From assembly GCA_947384095.1 (NCBI GenBank), contig CANDFU010000138.1, positions 1 to 5,651 of the forward strand: DNA of 5,651 nt, read 5' to 3'. The stretch comes from an uncultured Roseburia sp. (GTDB lineage Bacteria > Bacillota > Clostridia > Lachnospirales > Lachnospiraceae). The notes beneath the pieces were generated by a model. It ran no database searches and was not told the DNA's origin. It saw only the letters and a program-made list of their open reading frames with translations. Position numbers and translations under genes: made by a program. Below are positions 5,191 through 5,651 of the stretch, piece after piece. Within the stretch, counting starts at the first letter, position 1; each line of letters starts with the position of its first letter.

Positions 5191-5204
5191 ATTCTTAATG
5201 AGCG

Positions 5205-5227
5205 CTGCCCTTTCTGGCAGTTTTTTT
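5205..5227 (+). terminator. Intrinsic terminator of the 213-residue protein gene
   Basis: CTGCC (5205-5209) and GGCAG (5216-5220) form a short GC-rich stem, extendable by one G-U pair, with a 6-base loop and seven T residues directly after it. This is a standard intrinsic terminator, about 150 bases after the stop. Confidence 0.8.
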
Positions 5228-5248
5228 GATACCGGCCTGATATTCCGC

Positions 5249-5276
5249 CTTACAAAGCGACACTTATCTGTATAAA
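5249..5276 (+). promoter_or_regulatory. Possible promoter of the small ORF
   Basis: CTTACA (5249-5254, 4 of 6), 16 bases, TATAAA (5271-5276, 5 of 6). The predicted start near 5283 falls in an AACTG/CAGTT inverted repeat (5275-5279 and 5287-5291), which could be an operator. The rest of 5228-5348 is AT-rich with nothing else I can name. Confidence 0.35.
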
Positions 5277-5348
5277 CTGACTACAGCAGTTCATAATAAA
5301 CGGTAAGAGACCATATACATGATTATACACAGCCGCAAGGAGTTTCCT

Positions 5349-5474
5349 ATGACTGATCTTTCTTACCGAATCATCTGTACGTCATCGTTAAAAAAAGAAC
5401 ATCTGGATTTCAGATTTACACAGCTGATCGCCATCATCAGAAAAGATGACATCTATTTAATCCTTTATATCTGA
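5349..5474 (+). CDS. Possible 41-residue small protein, function unknown
   Basis: The frame starts at ATG 5349, six bases after a clean AAGGAG (5337-5342), and ends at TGA 5472-5474. The peptide begins MTDLSYRIICTSSLKKEHLD and ends IRKDDIYLILYI. It is basic in the middle with a hydrophobic, Ile/Leu/Tyr-rich C-terminus. No signal peptide or full membrane helix is clear, and I recognise no family. Its last 18 bases overlap the end of the convergent minus-strand gene. The ribosome binding site and upstream promoter-like sequence favour a real gene; the short length and lack of known relatives argue for caution. It could also be the remnant of a longer gene. Confidence 0.4.
   Translation: MTDLSYRIICTSSLKKEHLDFRFTQLIAIIRKDDIYLILYI
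5390..5415 (-). terminator. Weak terminator candidate for the minus-strand gene at the right edge
   Basis: On the minus strand ATCTG (5411-5415) pairs with CAGAT (5401-5405) over a 5-base loop, then GTTC and seven T residues (5390-5396). The stem is short and AT-containing, and four bases separate it from the T-run. Position, about 40 bases past the stop, is right. Confidence 0.3.
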
Positions 5475-5651
5475 TCCATCCACCCCGATCAGGCACGCGC
5501 CAATGTGCCTGCATATCGGAAGAAAATCTTTTTTATTAGAAGATGCAACCTTTCCATTTTCCAGTTCGAGAGATTCCAGAGCAATAATACAGTCTCCCAG
5601 GCTTCTGCAGGCATTGCCTCTCGGAATTTTATCCTCTCGATTCAAAGCTTC
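5457..5651 (-). CDS. C-terminal fragment of a probable PIN-domain-like protein
   Basis: The frame is open from the window edge to TAA at 5457-5459, giving 64 residues of a gene whose 5' part lies beyond 5651. A TTG at 5645 is not a convincing start. The fragment contains RSLGDCIIALESLEL (16-30) and GKVASSNKKDFLPIC (33-47). This matches the pattern at the end of PIN ribonuclease domains, an acidic residue in a helix (here Asp20) followed by a strand ending in T/S-N-x-x-D-F (Asn39, Asp42), as in VapC-type toxins. If so, it would cleave RNA, and a partner antitoxin could lie upstream outside the window. The coding frame looks genuine; the PIN assignment is a pattern-based inference from a fragment. 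Confidence 0.55.
   Translation of the reverse strand, partial: EALNREDKIPRGNACRSLGDCIIALESLELENGKVASSNKKDFLPICRHIGACLIGVDGSDIKD

Overview
The window looks like a contig end from a Gram-positive, low-to-mid GC Clostridia genome, most likely a motile Lachnospiraceae-type bacterium. This rests on strong GGAGG-type ribosome binding sites, sigma-A-like promoters, the ispE - FCD-type GntR regulator - asnS order, and one sigma-28/sigma-D-like promoter. The genus cannot be fixed from sequence alone. Bases 1-43 are not genomic: they match the Illumina index-read adapter, so the first gene is cut at an adapter junction.

Left half, all minus strand (read right to left): ispE (isoprenoid precursor synthesis, 3046-3918) is followed after 9 bases by a GntR/FCD regulator (2362-3036). 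After a 123-base gap with its own likely promoter comes asnS (asparaginyl-tRNA synthetase, 847-2238), which ends in a strong intrinsic terminator. A separately promoted HlyIII/TrhA-family membrane protein (44-662, incomplete) follows. The ispE-gntR unit has a good promoter at 4039-4067 with a TGTATACA palindrome at the predicted transcription start, a candidate autoregulatory operator.

The 498-base gap 3919-4416 holds back-to-back divergent promoters. One is the ispE promoter (minus strand). The other is a plus-strand sigma-28-like promoter (4087-4114) that would give a roughly 300-base leader, rich in hairpins, ahead of a 213-residue protein of unknown function (4417-5058). That gene is followed by tandem terminator hairpins (5146-5190 and 5205-5227).

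The right end (5228-5651) holds a possible 41-residue small protein with a good ribosome binding site (5349-5474) and, converging on it, the C-terminal 64 residues of a minus-strand protein resembling the end of a PIN domain, cut by the window edge.

Most of the window is ordinary housekeeping. The part with real unknown content is the sigma-28-like promoter, structured leader and uncharacterised protein. I found no CRISPR array, insertion sequence, tRNA or rRNA.
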